Source: Hirudinaria manillensis
Taxonomy: Eukaryota; Annelida; Clitellata; Hirudinida; Hirudinidae
NCBI GenBank assembly: GCA_034509925.1
Contig: CM067527.1
Span: 4,598,501 to 4,662,500 of the forward strand
DNA length: 64,000 bases
Reading direction: 5' to 3'
A program made the translations under genes and the position numbers. Position 1 is the first letter of the stretch; every line of letters starts with the position of its first letter. This document shows positions 1 through 13,900 of the stretch, one piece after another. The notes beneath the pieces are model-generated. The model had not been told where the DNA came from. It did not search any database and was given only the letters and a program-made list of their open reading frames with translations.

Positions 1-3000
1 TTTGGATACAGTATCCATATCAAGTCCAATGTTGAGTTCATGCTTTGAAGCAATTAAGCTGTTGATTAGCAAATCCATTTAAATGACTCATATTAATGGG
101 AAAGTCCACAAATTAAAAAATCAATTGTATAGCAATTAACTGATAATTCCATAATGTTATTTAATACAAAAATAATAATTATCTAAAACAATGTATGTAA
201 TATGTAATCTGATTTAAGAAATAACAAAACAGTGACCACTGACAGTGCACATTGGAGCAGATAAGGAACTATTGCATCATATCCTCTTCGTATGGCCAGC
301 AATACTCCAATGTATGCAGACATGATCACAACTTTGTTCTTGAGCCTAATTCAATATTTTCAATGAAACAGATTTTTCCCTTCCAACTTGTCGACATTTT
401 AAAATCCTTACTCGGCATTTTTGGTCAGTTTATCCTTGTGCAGTGAGGACATCAGTCGGACCAAATCCTGGACGACGGCGGGATCAAAAGTCGGATTTGA
501 CATTGCTTCTGGAAGCATTCGAGTCAATTAAATCAACGATCGACGATGCTTTTGTTTATTTATTGACTGATTGATTCTGATTGATTCCTTAATGTCAATC
601 AATTAATAAAAAAAAATCACCTTCAACCTTCTTGACACCAATTTCCAGGCCCCTCATCCAATCATCAGATAAGAGGTAATGAAGGACAACTTCAAAATCA
701 CTTCCCTCATCAGGATTCTTTTCCAGATGTTTTGCTTTTTCTTTGCATTCCAGAGATGGGGGAAAACCTGCCTAAAAATATAATTATTAATATTTTAAAG
801 CAAACTGCTGAGCAATCCATTAGTAGCTTTATTGGCAGGAGCTGTGGATGTATGACATGCACTGCATATTCATTGCCTAAATTAATTAATTAATTAATTA
901 AGAGGTAATTTTTGCAGTAATCAATCATGTGTTAGTAGTCACATAAAGATAACCTCGAGGAGAAGATTATCCTTGGCTTCCCCTTCAAATGGTGCTCCAC
1001 AGCACATCTGCCCAAGTAAAAGCCTCTTGCCATCCACCACAAATCTTTTTACCACCTCCACTGCAAGATCTCTACAAGAGTATATTTGCCTGCTTAGTAT
1101 GAAATATATGCAAGAATAACAAATAAAATAAATTTGGTCTCGAGTATCATAATAAAAATTTCCAAGGTACACATTTGATTGGTAGAAATAATCCAAATAT
1201 GGGTTTGCATATATAAGTACTATAATTTTTTATATTTTTTCGCTGAATGTATATTTTTAATAATACTAATAATATTATATTATATGACCATAATAATATA
1301 ATAATATTATATGACAGTTAAACCTTTAAAGCTATGAGTCAGATGCTTTCAAAGACAACAACAAATCAACAATTTACAAAAAAGTGAAATTATTATTATT
1401 AATGAAATGCTATTATTAAAATGAAAATCTCAAACCTTAAATTCTCCTTTTCGCACTTCTTGGCAAAACATTTGGCAGCCTCCGAGACATGGTTTGGAAC
1501 TTTTCCCAAAGTGCTTCCAACGGCGATGGTGAGTCCCCATTCACCGGCTCGAATCAGTTTCGACATTGCCAACTGAATGATAAATATATTTATAAATATA
1601 TTCATATATGAATATATTTATATTTATAAATATGAATATATTCATTTACATTTACACATTTATTTTACTTACAATTACATTATTACATATCTTTGAATAT
1701 ATTTATTCATATAAATAACATTTCCTTCCGTCAAGAGACACATTTTAACAACAAAGTAAGTTTTTGATTATTTCATCTAGTTAATTTATTTCAGCAACTT
1801 AATTAGACTGTTTGCTTTCATTTACAAATGACTCACGTCAACATCATCCACTGCCATGTGACAACAAGCAGCAAGGAGAGGAGAACCAGAACTAAAGAAT
1901 TTATTGGCCATTTTGTTCATTATTTTCTCCAACTTCCTAAAAGAATGCAATGCATTATTTTTGGCAATTAAATGAATTTATTCAAAATAAAAGTAAAAAT
2001 GCAACTAACATTTTTATGTTCAAATCCTGAACACAATCTCCTCCTTGGTCCTGAGATGAAGTCTTGAAATCTTTCCCTTGAACGTTGATTTTATTCCAAT
2101 TGCTGGCAGTCACAACCATGGCATCCAAATGGTTTCCAAGACTCAGGTGGTGGTCAATCAGATCTTGGGTTTTCCCCAAAGAAGCAAAATACAAGAGACA
2201 CTCTTCATCCACTGCATCCTCTTCCTTCAAGTCATGGCATCTCCTTCAATCCAGAAAATATTCTTTATGTAATGTCATAATATCTTTTGGAACCAACGAA
2301 CGTCATTTAAACAGTCAATTATTTATTAAATTAATTAAATGTGCCAATAAATACAAAGAAAGATGGAGTTCACTTTACAAATTACCATCAGCACCACATA
2401 AAAGTTAAGAAAGATAATTATTTATGCATTAGAAGTTATTTTAAGTACATCTCATTGACTTCATTGAAGAAAGAATGCTTCCTACAAAACAAGGAGGTGA
2501 TAATTTAACAGGATGTTCATTAGATAGTCAATGAATTTATTATCATTTTCTGGACAAATTAAACAAATTAATTAACCTTTCCATGAGAGACCTCCAATAC
2601 TCCAAAGATACACTGGGAGCAATCGCAAGAGCCTTATCCCACTGTTTCATCAAAAACCACGTCAATTAATAAAAAAATGAATAAATAATAATTTTAAATT
2701 AAAACAAAAACCTCGTGCAAATGGACGAGAATTTCGCAGCACTTTTCCAAGTTCCCGAGATTCATTTCCAACTGAACGGCACGAAGGAGTTTTTCGGATC
2801 GAAATTCTGGGAATGCTTTCGTCTTCACCTTTGTTAGGCTGCTACCGTCAGATTCAAGTTCTAAGGCTTCTGACTAAAAATAATGAAAGGAAATGAAATG
2901 CTATTATTAATAACTATTTAAATTAATTATCAAACATTTTAAATTAATAATAAAACTATTATAAACTCTGGAATCTCGATTGACATGTAAACGTAAACAT

Positions 3001-3251
3001 GTTATTGAAATGGCAACGATGAAATAGGAAGATAACCTTAATTTATTAGAAATAAATTTGATTAAATTACAAAAATAAAATTACCAGCTTCAAGTTGAGG
3101 AGGTGCTTGTGGTGAACAATTCCGCTTTTGTAACTCAAGGGAAGCAAACTGATGTCCTTGCCGAGGTGGATGTCGACCAAGTTCCAAAGGTTCTCGTGAC
3201 CAAATGAACCCTGAAAGTCGATTTGTCAGTTGATCAATCAATCAATCCATT

Positions 3252-3315
<64 letters not shown>

Positions 3316-6300
3316 CATCAATCAATCAATCTATCAATTGATAACAAATCAATCAACTGATTAATCGAATTTTCTAAAAGAATTCTTATAAGACACATCT
3401 TTTAGCTAAATATAAAAATTTGTTTCTAAATGAATTTCATATTCTAAAAATTACTAGCAATGATACACAAGATGAGATAAAGATGTTCCATGCAGATACA
3501 AATCCCACCCCCAAAAAAGTCGAAATCTCCCTGAATGTTTCCTGTGCCGATCGACTCGAAAGGAGTTTTGAGAGGTTCGCGGAATAATTTCCACAAAGTC
3601 CGGGAGAGGACGAAGATGACAGCGGCATTGGAACTGAATTTTATCAACATTTCAATAACATTCAACATTCAGTTAAAATGATCTGAATTGTTAAAATTCA
3701 ACTTTCATTATGGATATGATGCATCACATCCTAGGTCAATATTCACAATTGTCAATAATTAATAAAAATTAGTTTTTAAAAAAAAGTTTCCTGATTAAAA
3801 TTTAATTAAAGTTTAAAGAAAAGTTAAGTGAGCAAATAAATTGATTAATTAACTCGATGAGTGAGTGCAGATGTCCTGGAATGTATGGCCAAGAAGGAGT
3901 TTGACGTGGAACTTGAGAGCGAGTTTAGAGATGTTTGTGAGGCGGATTGTTGAATCTCTCGAAGATGAGGCAATCAGGAATGGTCTTTTCCAGTGGCAAG
4001 CAAGACCTAAGAATCAGTTAAAATCAATAGGTTGAGATCAAATCAATCAGTTACAACCAAGCAATTAAGAATCAATTGATTCTGATCAAGCAAGCAATCA
4101 ATCAATCAATCAGTCACAATCAAGCAAGTAAATAATCAGTTGATGTCACAACCACATAACGCCCACTACATCTGATATTTATATTATCACATAATTAAAT
4201 TAAATTATTTTAGTAACAAATTAATTATTATAATTAACATAATTTAAATGCCGGTTGCCACGGACACCCACCGTAAACGTCGGCACCGTGATGCCTGACG
4301 GAATCGACGAAGCAGCCTCTGCCGAGGTCCCAAACGAGGATCAGGGAGTCCCAACTGCCCGAGAAGAAGACGTGGGGCAGTTCGGGACTCCACACGAGGG
4401 CCCGAACTGGCCGGCTGTGGCCCGTCAACGTGCGGAGGCATTCCTCCTTCAGCGTGTCCCAGACTTTGATGCAGCTATTGATGAGAGTAGAAGGACCGAT
4501 AATTTAATCTATTTAATAATTATTCTGTATTTATTTAATAATTTAATGAAATTAAGATTTGGCAGATGCTGCAAGCAAAGAGAGCAGTTATAACATTTAG
4601 CTGATAGATGGACGTGTGAGGCTGGATTACTTAATGATTTTGAGGCTGGATTACTTAATGATTATTATCTTTCTAGTGTGAACTATCTTAACAAACCTCT
4701 CCACTAGCTTTATTCATGAAATTAAAATAAAAAACTATAATTATCCAAAGCATTATTTTAATGTAAAAGACAAACAACCATGAATATGCATGAACATTTA
4801 AGTGCCTACCAATCATCAGAACCGCTTAAGAGGATCCAACTATAAATTGGTGACCATTTTACTTGAAAAACACGAATTTCATGCCCTGATTTAACAAAAT
4901 AACATTATTAATTACATTGACTATTTTGAGGATTTTACGACAAAATTAAAATTAAAGTTTAAAAAAATTAAATATAATATCTCGTATGTATTTATCTGAA
5001 ATGTAAAAGATAAGAATAAAGTAAAATAATTATTTTTTGGATGACACACCTGGAAGAACCTTGGGGGACTCCTGGTTAACTTTCACCAATCTCACACGTC
5101 CATCTCCGCACCCAGTTGCGATCGTGTTTCTAATTAATTATTCATTGGGTTGTAATAAATATAAACAATTTAAATTTAAAGTGACATTTTGAAAAACATT
5201 TTGTCATTATTTATTTACTTATAAGGAAAATCATTATCATGCAGTGTACCAGAGTAAATCTTGGGGAACTTACACCTCCCTTGGGTTCCAATCGGCTCCA
5301 TAAACTCCGACTGGATGTCTGTGGTTAAATATCACCTTTCCTGACTTTACGTCTTGAACTACCCTTAGAACATAATGATGTCTAAGTTTATTAGTTAAAA
5401 ATAATGGTTAAGATATTAATTAATTAATAAATAATAGTTAATTTTATTTGAAATAAAAATTTCCACTTAATGTAAAAACAAAAACTGAAGATTTTACAGA
5501 TTTCCATCTTCCCCACAAGAGGCAAGTTTCAACGGAGCATTGCGATTCCAGGTTACTCTGTAGATTTTGCCTGAATGCTTGAATAAAATATAAGAGACTG
5601 ATTAGCTATTATAATATTATAGTATTCACTTCTATTAATATTAGTTTAACATGAAACAATATTATAATATTTAACAACAACTTCGTAACATTACTCTCTC
5701 CACAATTTTATGCAATTTTAAAATCAATATTAAAATCAAGCAAAATAATTCAAAGATATATTTATGAAAATAGAAATAATAAGGACTCAAATCTACAATT
5801 ACATAACTGGTTCACTAATCCTAATTAAATAACTGAAAGACTAATTGAAAACAAACTGAAATTAACCTCATTAAACTTGTGCTCAATGCAATTTCTGACC
5901 AAATCCCACACCTGCACCCCACCCTTGTCCGTTGCCACTGCCAGCTTATCGCCATCTGGTGACCAAGCCACCGAATAAATTATGTTTGAGAAGTTCATTG
6001 AGTTCACCTACAACATTTTAAACAGAGACATAAGTCTGTGAATGTCTGTTTCATATTGAGGTGAGTGCATCAACAAATTGCAATGATATCATTACCTGAT
6101 TAATTTTAGAGAAAAACAATCCCTAGAGTCTTTCTTGTAATAAACAATACATAAATTGTATAATAAAAAGTAATGTTTCAAATTATAAATTATTAAAATT
6201 ACAACTTATTAAAATTACAAATCATGAACCCTTCATGTTTAATTTCAATCTGACCGGTGACATGTCAGAAACGTCCCAAATCTTCAAGTGTCCATCAAAT

Positions 6301-8409
6301 CCACCAGAAGCAAAAAGATTTGGATTATCAGGATGGAACTCACAGTCAAACACTGTTTCTGTATGACCCTGTGGTTTCAAAATTAATTAAAATTAATTAT
6401 AATAACAAAATTAATAAAATGCCTTTCTGCAACATGGGTCCTAAACGTTCTCAAATAAATGAATAAATCTTTTTCCTTCAATATAAAATTTAAAGTTAGA
6501 ATTAACTTGTCATGTTTGAAACAAATACATTGTTAAATGAAAAGATATCTGAGGATATCTGAGCAATATGAAGAATCTGAAGATACACAAGAGTTGAATG
6601 CTGGCTAAAATTTTAAAATAGTTTACCGGTTGCTACATGAATAAATAAATAAATTAATTAATTAGCATTTATCGACTCACCATTTCTTTGTAGAAACTCC
6701 ATTTCTTCTTCCTGAGATTAAAAAGCCCAACCCCACCATCCGAGAAAGTACACAAAATCTTTCCAGGAGGAAATTCTATTGAACTTTCTGGATTCTTTTT
6801 CTTCTGCTGACGAATGTTGAGAGAAGAGTCGCTTGAATCATTGCCATCAACAAAAAGTATTGAGTGGAAATCCGTCAGGTTCTTAAGTTTCGTTTGGAGA
6901 GTTAGACTTGGATTTGTTTGGGATACGTTCCACATGGTTAACTTGGAAGAGTGGGTTTCTGGGGGTATATTAATAATTTAACTAATTAACTACAATGACA
7001 GTTGAATTAATGTGTTATTTTTGTAAACTTTTGTAGTACTCACAATTTTACCTTTAATTTGTAAATTGATCTGGAAATCCTTTATGAATTTTGAGTAAAA
7101 ATAAATATAACACTTACCAAAACAATATTAAATCAGATTTTAATTTATTTCCTTTTACCATTTAGGTTTTATAAACATTTTATTTTGGAGTTTGATAACT
7201 CAAGTTCATGAAAAATGTACAAAGCCAATCTATTAAGAAATAAATAAAAATTCAAAAGGATGGAACAAATAAAAAAAAACAAAGCAAAACAAGTGATTGC
7301 AAGTCAATCGTTCAAACCTGTTGTGACAAACATTCCTGGTGCAGTAGTCACCCAAGACAAACAAGACAATTGGTTGCTGCCCATCCAATTGAACAACATC
7401 AAAACATTTGGAATGCAGAAATCTATTAGTCGAATTATGCTGTTTTGTGTCAGAACCAAAAGATAATCTGAAGAAAGATTATCCCAAGCCAACTCTTTGA
7501 CCTTGGAGATCTCATTCTCATTGGTCTGCTCAGGTGCTAAAATGTTCTTGTGGGCTTTACCTTGCATGAAGATTTCATTTAAGGAATTTTAAATAAATTA
7601 TCCACATATTAAGAACAAAGTTTGTTCAAAGATTTAAAGATGTTTTGTTTAATGTTAATGACATTGTCAACCAAATTGTTAACTAGATTGTTAAACATTT
7701 TTATAATAAAAAATATCTAAATATGGGCTTTTTCTAACCATTTCCAAGCAATGAAATGGTCCCATTAATGTGACCAATGGCAACTTTACAATCATAAAGA
7801 TGGTGTCTGGCAATGCATGAGTCAGATGTAAATGACTTTGCACCTTTCCAAGATTTAATTTCTTCTTTGGTTTTACATTTCCAGGCCATTAAACCATCTG
7901 TAGGTTGATTTGAGTTGGAACATCATTGATTCATGCAATGATTGGCTCAAAATTTCGATGGGCTTTTTAATAACTAACTAGCCTTTTTCGCATAGAAATG
8001 CCAGACAAAAGTCTTCACAAACTTTCCAAAATATGGAACAAATATGAGAATAAGCATCCGAAAGGTTAACATCATAAATCTTAGATTTCAATGGTATACT
8101 CCATACAACAATTTGTCTGACATCTGCTGAAGCTAATAAATCCTTCCTATTTTGATTCCATGAGACACACACAATTCGGCTCTTATGGTGGCATAATATG
8201 CAATCAAGACTGTAGTCTTTTTGAATTATATCACGCTTAAGAATGATAAAACTAATTTTACGAGTTATTCTACAAATGCTATACTGATGTCATACTTTAT
8301 AAACATAGATGGCCATAGAGGAGCAGTAAGCAAAGTCTCCATCGCAAGTTGCGCTGATGTCAGAATTCCATGGCTGACTTCCAGCCGTTATTAGACCCAC
8401 TTGTTTCAT
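1..8409 (-). CDS. WDR17: WDR17 orthologue (WD40 propeller/alpha-solenoid protein), 3' end cut by window edge
   Basis: This gene has 25 exons, in transcription order: 8409-8296, 8235-7983, 7897-7739, 7560-7318, 6958-6681, 6368-6255, 6007-5867, 5577-5498, 5363-5274, 5129-5050, 4885-4810, 4474-4272, 4006-3854, 3633-3509, 3210-3085, 2873-2712, 2641-2577, 2243-2010, 1936-1837, 1572-1436, 1071-954, 771-621, 508-412, 345-244, 58-1. Reading phase closes at every junction, giving about 1153 codons; human WDR17 has about 1320, so roughly 100 or more C-terminal residues lie off the left edge. The N-terminus MKQVGLITAGSQPWN matches WDR17. WD40 repeats fill residues 1 to about 660 (GHTETVFDCEFHPDNPNLFA, TGHSRPVRALVWSPE, SRDSTIRL). 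An IFT-like helical region follows (WDKALAIAPSVSLEYW, LLAACCHMAVDDVDLAMSKL, YIGVLLAIRR). The family's molecular role is poorly known; the fold resembles intraflagellar transport subunits. Intron 2 uses a GC donor. The last WD repeat lacks the usual Trp (RLTN instead of RLW). Confidence 0.93.
3233..3343 (+). repeat. (AATC)n tetranucleotide repeat
   Basis: A long, nearly pure AATC run in a WDR17 intron. Shorter related runs occur at about 4084-4112 and 26217-26247. Confidence 0.95.
7898..7982 (-). other. GC-AG intron 2 of WDR17
   Basis: Exon 2 must end in phase 1 to join exon 3. The best position reads AAAAG then GCTAGT, a GC donor, with acceptor CTACAG at 7898. With this join, the ten residues after the shared Ala-Phe match human WDR17 in number and end on the same Trp. 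The only phase-compatible GT upstream would delete part of the propeller blade. Confidence 0.6.
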
Positions 8410-10903
8410 GTTTCTATCGCCACAGGTTCGACGCCTATGCAGCAAATTCTAAAAACTTCGACTTAGTCCCCAACGCAGATCTGAGGCGTCTCGAAAAACG
8501 TTGCTTGGCAACGCAAACGTCGCGAAGTCAAGCAGAAGAATTTCTCTAAGTCGCGTGGCCATTTTTATCTCAATTTTAACCACCCAATCGAAACCAAACC
8601 TCTAAAACGAAAGTCGATTACAACCCCTGAGTACCTCAAAGTAAAAAAAAAAAACCAACTCCGTCGAGCGTAGCCAGGATGGTTTTATTATCACAGTAGA
8701 ATCAAAAATCCACAGCATCGTTTCCCTTAATGGCACTTACAATAAAAAGCAGTCTAACATATTGAAAACTAAACTCCTCAAAAAAAAAGTGGACGAATTT
8801 CTATTAAAATTGGAAAGGCACAAACGACGTTGTTTCGCAGCAGCACCAACCAAACAAGTCTGGTAAGGAGTATTCAAACATTCACTTCAGATGTATGACA
8901 CAATAATTTGGAAAACAACATAGTTCAGCAAATTTCAATTCACTCTATAAAAGAGAATTAGAGGTAAATAATTAAAAATAGGTTGTCGTTCAAAAACATC
9001 ATTTAAGTACAAATCAACTAAAGAAAATTCATTCTTCAAAAAAATGTCCAATCCTTCACTTTTGTAGAAAATTTTAAAACAGAAAAAAGTTTGTTTTTAA
9101 ATAAACTTCATTACAAATTGATATCATGCTTTGCTGCTATCTTGGAATCGCTAACTGCCCTAATGATGTCATATCAAAACATCACAGTTGGTTCAGTGAA
9201 CGTGGTTTGTCACAAAAACCGACGGTACATCAGTAGAATGTATAGAATTGAGGCTAGGAAATTTTAAAAAAAAATCAAAACAAAAGTACAAATTCACAAT
9301 TTTTCGGGAAAACAAAATAATTTGTTGGTTCGCATCAAACGAGTTGTTTGATCGGTCAAGGCTTTGAGCAAAAAGGCACTTTGATCAGCCATGTTGATCA
9401 AGTAAGCAAGAGTTCAATCCCAACAACTGATACAACAAATAGATTCGTGGGAAAAGAAAGCAGCAACGACAAGAGAATATCAACAAGATGCAGAGACAAT
9501 TCATCTCTCAAGTGGCAACTCAAGGATCAACAATCCGACGTACGTCTCGGAAAATGCAGAGAGGGATCGTTCGATAAAAGTTCACCTCAACGAGGTTGAT
9601 ACCCCAGGAAAAAAGCCCATGAAAAAGGGAGTAAATAACCGTGGATTCTAAAACAACCAATTGCTAGACCAAAGCCGACCATTTTGAAAACCGTTAAGAA
9701 GTAGAGTTGAAGCTTGTTTGTGGCCCTATTTCACTGTCCCTTTACATTAATATCTGAAAAATAAGGAAAATAAATTGTAAGTATTGCATATGAATAACAT
9801 AATAATAACTAACTAATAATAATCCATTACTCTTGGACAAGTAATGGGCAAAATAACTAGATTACCTAATACTTATTATTATTGTATTGAATAATATTTA
9901 TTAATAATATTATCATTATGAAATTATTTAATATTAAACTTGATCACCTCCCCAAATATAAAAATACATGAGTATAAAACATTCATGATTTAATGAGTAA
10001 TTCATCAACTTTCAAAAGTTTAAAGACCACCTTAAAAATTAATTCTGAGATTAAAAAGAAATATAATTATTTCTTTTCATTTCCTATGAAATAATTCTGT
10101 TATAAATGCATTATTTTATCGTTTATTCTTTTTCTTAAATGCTTGTTGTGACTATTAAAGCAAGAATGTGTTTACAAACGACATCTGAAGGAATGTAATA
10201 ATTGCCTAAAAAATAAATAAATGTTCTAAAAATTTCACCAATATTCATGATTTTGCACTTATCCCTTGACAATCAATCAAAAAAAATCAATTTAAGCCAC
10301 TACTTTCTTCTGCCTTTTCACCCATCAAAAATTAAGGACCCAATTTGTCAAGCAAATTCCATGGCCGCGTTGAATGTCAAAAATGCGAGAAAAGGACTTT
10401 ACCTTCGAAATTAACTTAAAATAATACTTAACGATTAAACAAAGAGTGCTTGCGAATGGCTAATTGTGCTAACAACTCGTGGGAAAATGGGACTCACGAG
10501 GCAAACACCCCAGATATGTAACTGCCCACTTACATCCTTAACAAGCCAATTACTAATAAGACGTTGGACTTAATAATTACTGCCTGGGTGGTCCTTTGAG
10601 CCTGGCCGAAAAGCACCCAATTAAGTTGAGTTTTAAAAGTAAATTAATGGGAAAGTGAATGAAGTTGTACATTTTAATAATGTTTAATTACAAGAATCTA
10701 TAGACATTTCATCCTGTTCAATTTCAAGCATTTTAAAGAAAGATTCTAAATCCAAAAAACACGATTTGTTAATAATAATAATAATAATAATAATAAGAAA
10801 AATTCTAATAAATCTAAGGCAACAATTCAATGGCGTCTAAGTCAATAATAAACATATCGAGCAATATAATGCCACGATAAAATATGACCACCGACTTTCG
10901 CTT
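8410..10903. other. Intergenic: WDR17 promoter side and KLF 3' UTR side
   Basis: Two minus-strand genes flank this 2.5-kb gap. The end near 8.4-8.6 kb is GC-richer and contains the X-box-like motif; it is the likely WDR17 promoter and 5' UTR. The end near 10.5-10.9 kb should hold the KLF 3' UTR and includes an (AAT)n run at about 10768-10796. An open stretch at 9348-9599 has no recognisable family and no clear splice context. No other gene is seen. Confidence 0.5.
8500..8512. promoter_or_regulatory. X-box-like RFX motif upstream of WDR17
   Basis: The sequence GTTGCTTGGCAAC is an almost perfect inverted repeat of the RFX half-site (GTTGC ... GGCAAC). It lies about 90 bp before the WDR17 start codon, a typical distance for RFX/DAF-19 X-boxes of ciliary genes. 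The assignment rests on sequence alone. Confidence 0.5.
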
Positions 10904-13900
10904 TCAATGTCTTTTGAGATGAAGACCGAGGTGGTCCGACCTGGAGAAGGACCGAGTGCACTTGGTGCACTTGAACGGTCTGTCCCCCGTGTGCTTCCTC
11001 TTGTGCCGGGTCAACTCGTCGGATCTTGCGAATCTCCAGTTGCAGCCCTCCCAGTCGCAGATGTAAGGCTTTTCGCCTGAGCGAAATTTGAATTTTGAAA
11101 TATGCGAATAAATATTATTGGCGTCGACGAGGATTTAAAGTTATTACTTAGATGTGCAAATTGTTAATTAAAATATTTATGGGAAGTAATATCTGTTCAT
11201 TTATATTTAAATGCCAAATGTATTTCAATGGGTATCAAACAAATTCTCATAAGGATTCTTCAGATAACATTTAATTCAGTCAGAAGGTTAGCCTCATTTA
11301 CATTTCAGGAACAGGCTGAGAAAGAAAGTATTGAAATTGAAATCTTCTAATATCTCACATGGATGGAAGCCAAATTTGAATTTCAATAGCAGCCGTTAAC
11401 CATCTAACTAGTTAGTCCTCCTCATAAATATTCACAATGAATAATTAATAAATTACATTCCTAATAAATGTAGAGGACAAACCTTCATAATTAAAACTCA
11501 AATCAAGAAAAAAAAAAGATGAACTAAATGAAATACATTACAGATGGTTACAAAGTGCTTGTACCTAGCTTTAGGGGATCATTTTAGCAAGGAACATTTG
11601 TTTACAAAATGCAGTGCAAATACAGAAAATCGTGATGGCCTGTTTCTAGTCTAAAATTAGCTACCGTACGTCTAAGTTCACTCTCCCATTAAGTTCAGTC
11701 AAAGATTCTTTGTGTCATGCCACGTAAATATATAACAAACGCAATATTGGCAGCGCTTTTAATCTGCAAATGCAAGTCCATTGGCTTGTATGTATGCATT
11801 GTATGCCTGTGCATCATGCAAGCACTGCTTCATGAATAGCATTTATGACTGACAAGATCTGATAGAATTTGAGATCTATTATCATCAAACAAGCATCAAT
11901 TTGTGCAGCAAACATAAACTGTGCAGTGATTGAATAGTAGCAGAGAAATACAATCATTTCTATAGAGTTTTACATCAGTTTAAATTCATTGTTTGTTCTA
12001 ATTTAGTATTTATTAAACTACTAAAAACAATAATAATGGCATAATAATGAAATTAAAAAACTATAATAATGACAAATAAAAGAGATGAAAAATTTTTAAT
12101 TCCTTAAACATCACATCTGATATTTATGCATATTTAATAATGTTTGTAGTATAAGTATGACTTAAACCTCTGAAAAGTTTCAAAACTAGTTGTTGCAACG
12201 TTGACACTGAATCACATAGCTCTGAGCCTTCCAGCACATGAAATTCAAAAAATAAATAAAGATAACATAATAAAATAATAATATCATAACAAAACAATAT
12301 CACAATAAAATAATATCATAAACAAATGAATAAATATCACGAACCCTAAGAGCTTACATCTGTACAAGAGTTTTTTTGTTTTTGTTTTTTGTTTTTTAAG
12401 TCCGAATGGCGATTGTTTATGTTCTATTTGCGCTTCAGTTGTTTTTCCGAACGTGTCAGAGGCCTCGGCCCTTCGTTCGTCTCGAATAAATGAAATGAAA
12501 TGAAATAAACATTAAAGGCAACAAGTCACCTTTAAGCAGATGTCTACACCTTTGGATCACTTCAATACAATGTCTAACAACATCAATAACTTGTGCTAAG
12601 CTGAATGAAAGTCTAAGTAATTAAATTAAATTATAATCCAACATGAACTTCATTACATGCTCCTTGTATATGTTAGTTATTAATTATATTACATTGCATG
12701 AGGACGCATTTGTAAGAATTGTTAGAATCCCTGGGCATGTTGAATTTATGAGCCCTTATGAATTTATTGTCATTTAAGACCCATTCTCACAACCTCTCAC
12801 AACCATTTCTCAGACAAACATGTAGAGAAAATGGGCGACTGTCCGTGTTTTGTTTTGTTTTATGTTTTTCTTCACCAATGAACACAAATTCCATCACGTT
12901 ATTGTGTAAGGTTCTACCTTTGAGGATTATCAAGTCACTTAGATCTGAGCAGCCATTTGGTGAAATGGTCAAAAAAATTATCAATATCTTAATATCAATA
13001 TATTCAATATTAATATATTGTGAAAAAACTATTTATTAATTACTAATAATGATAATAATAATAAGCAACTCAGTGCAAACTAGTTTCTGGTACAAACAAC
13101 TAAACTTGGCTGTAAATAAATATTCGCAACATATTGATGCAAACGAAACGGCACGAAAAGGCTAAAGACCCGTTGAGTTGAACGTGAAGCCACTCAACTG
13201 TGAAGTAAGACAAGCAAGATGGTGGCTGTTTTGGAGATTTCTATCCAACAACAACAATGTCACTTCGAGAAAGTCTGGGGCATCAAACGTTCATCAAAGT
13301 TTAGAACAGAATCAGCTTTTAAAAAGAATTCTTAAAAAAAGGCACGTCAGAAGAGCAGCCCTTTTCACAAATAGAAAACCTTTTGAGGCATCAATCACAG
13401 AGACTTCGCCTTTCATAGGCAGCTACGGCCTCTCGGCCAGCAACACCCACATTCATGGTCTGGTGAACTTATGAAGAAGACCCCACTGAAGATCGAAGTT
13501 AAGAATAAAAACCAATCGTGCATAATGTCTGGCAAGATTGAGTTCTTAAAATGAATTTATAAAGTAAACGACCAAATGTTCGTGCCATTTATTACTCTTT
13601 GAAGGAAATATTTTAAAAGCAGGTCATCTGAGATTAATGAGATTAAATAAATGTAATGCTTCTGCCAATTTCTAAATTAAGTCATCAATTATGCAAAAAG
13701 CAATTTTCACCAGAATCCTGTGGACTCCCCTCTCAAGGCTTCCCTGACTTATGGAAGCAAGCCTTAGCTAACCAAACTCGAAGCACAAATCGGTATTTAA
13801 AGAAAGAAAAAGTTAAACAGATGATTTATTTCAAATGACTTATCTTCTACACCCCCTTGACTGTTTTGTTCAAGTGTCACAATTTTGAAATCATTTGATT

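Noticed and set aside
2431-2492. Possible WDR17 mini-exon reading KHSFFNEVNEMY
   Set aside because: It has an acceptor but no usable donor. Exon 17 joins exon 18 directly in phase (AG + GAGATGCC), matching the family sequence.
13178-13474. 98-codon plus-strand ORF in the KLF intron
   Set aside because: No recognisable domain, promoter or splice context. It is possible but unsupported.
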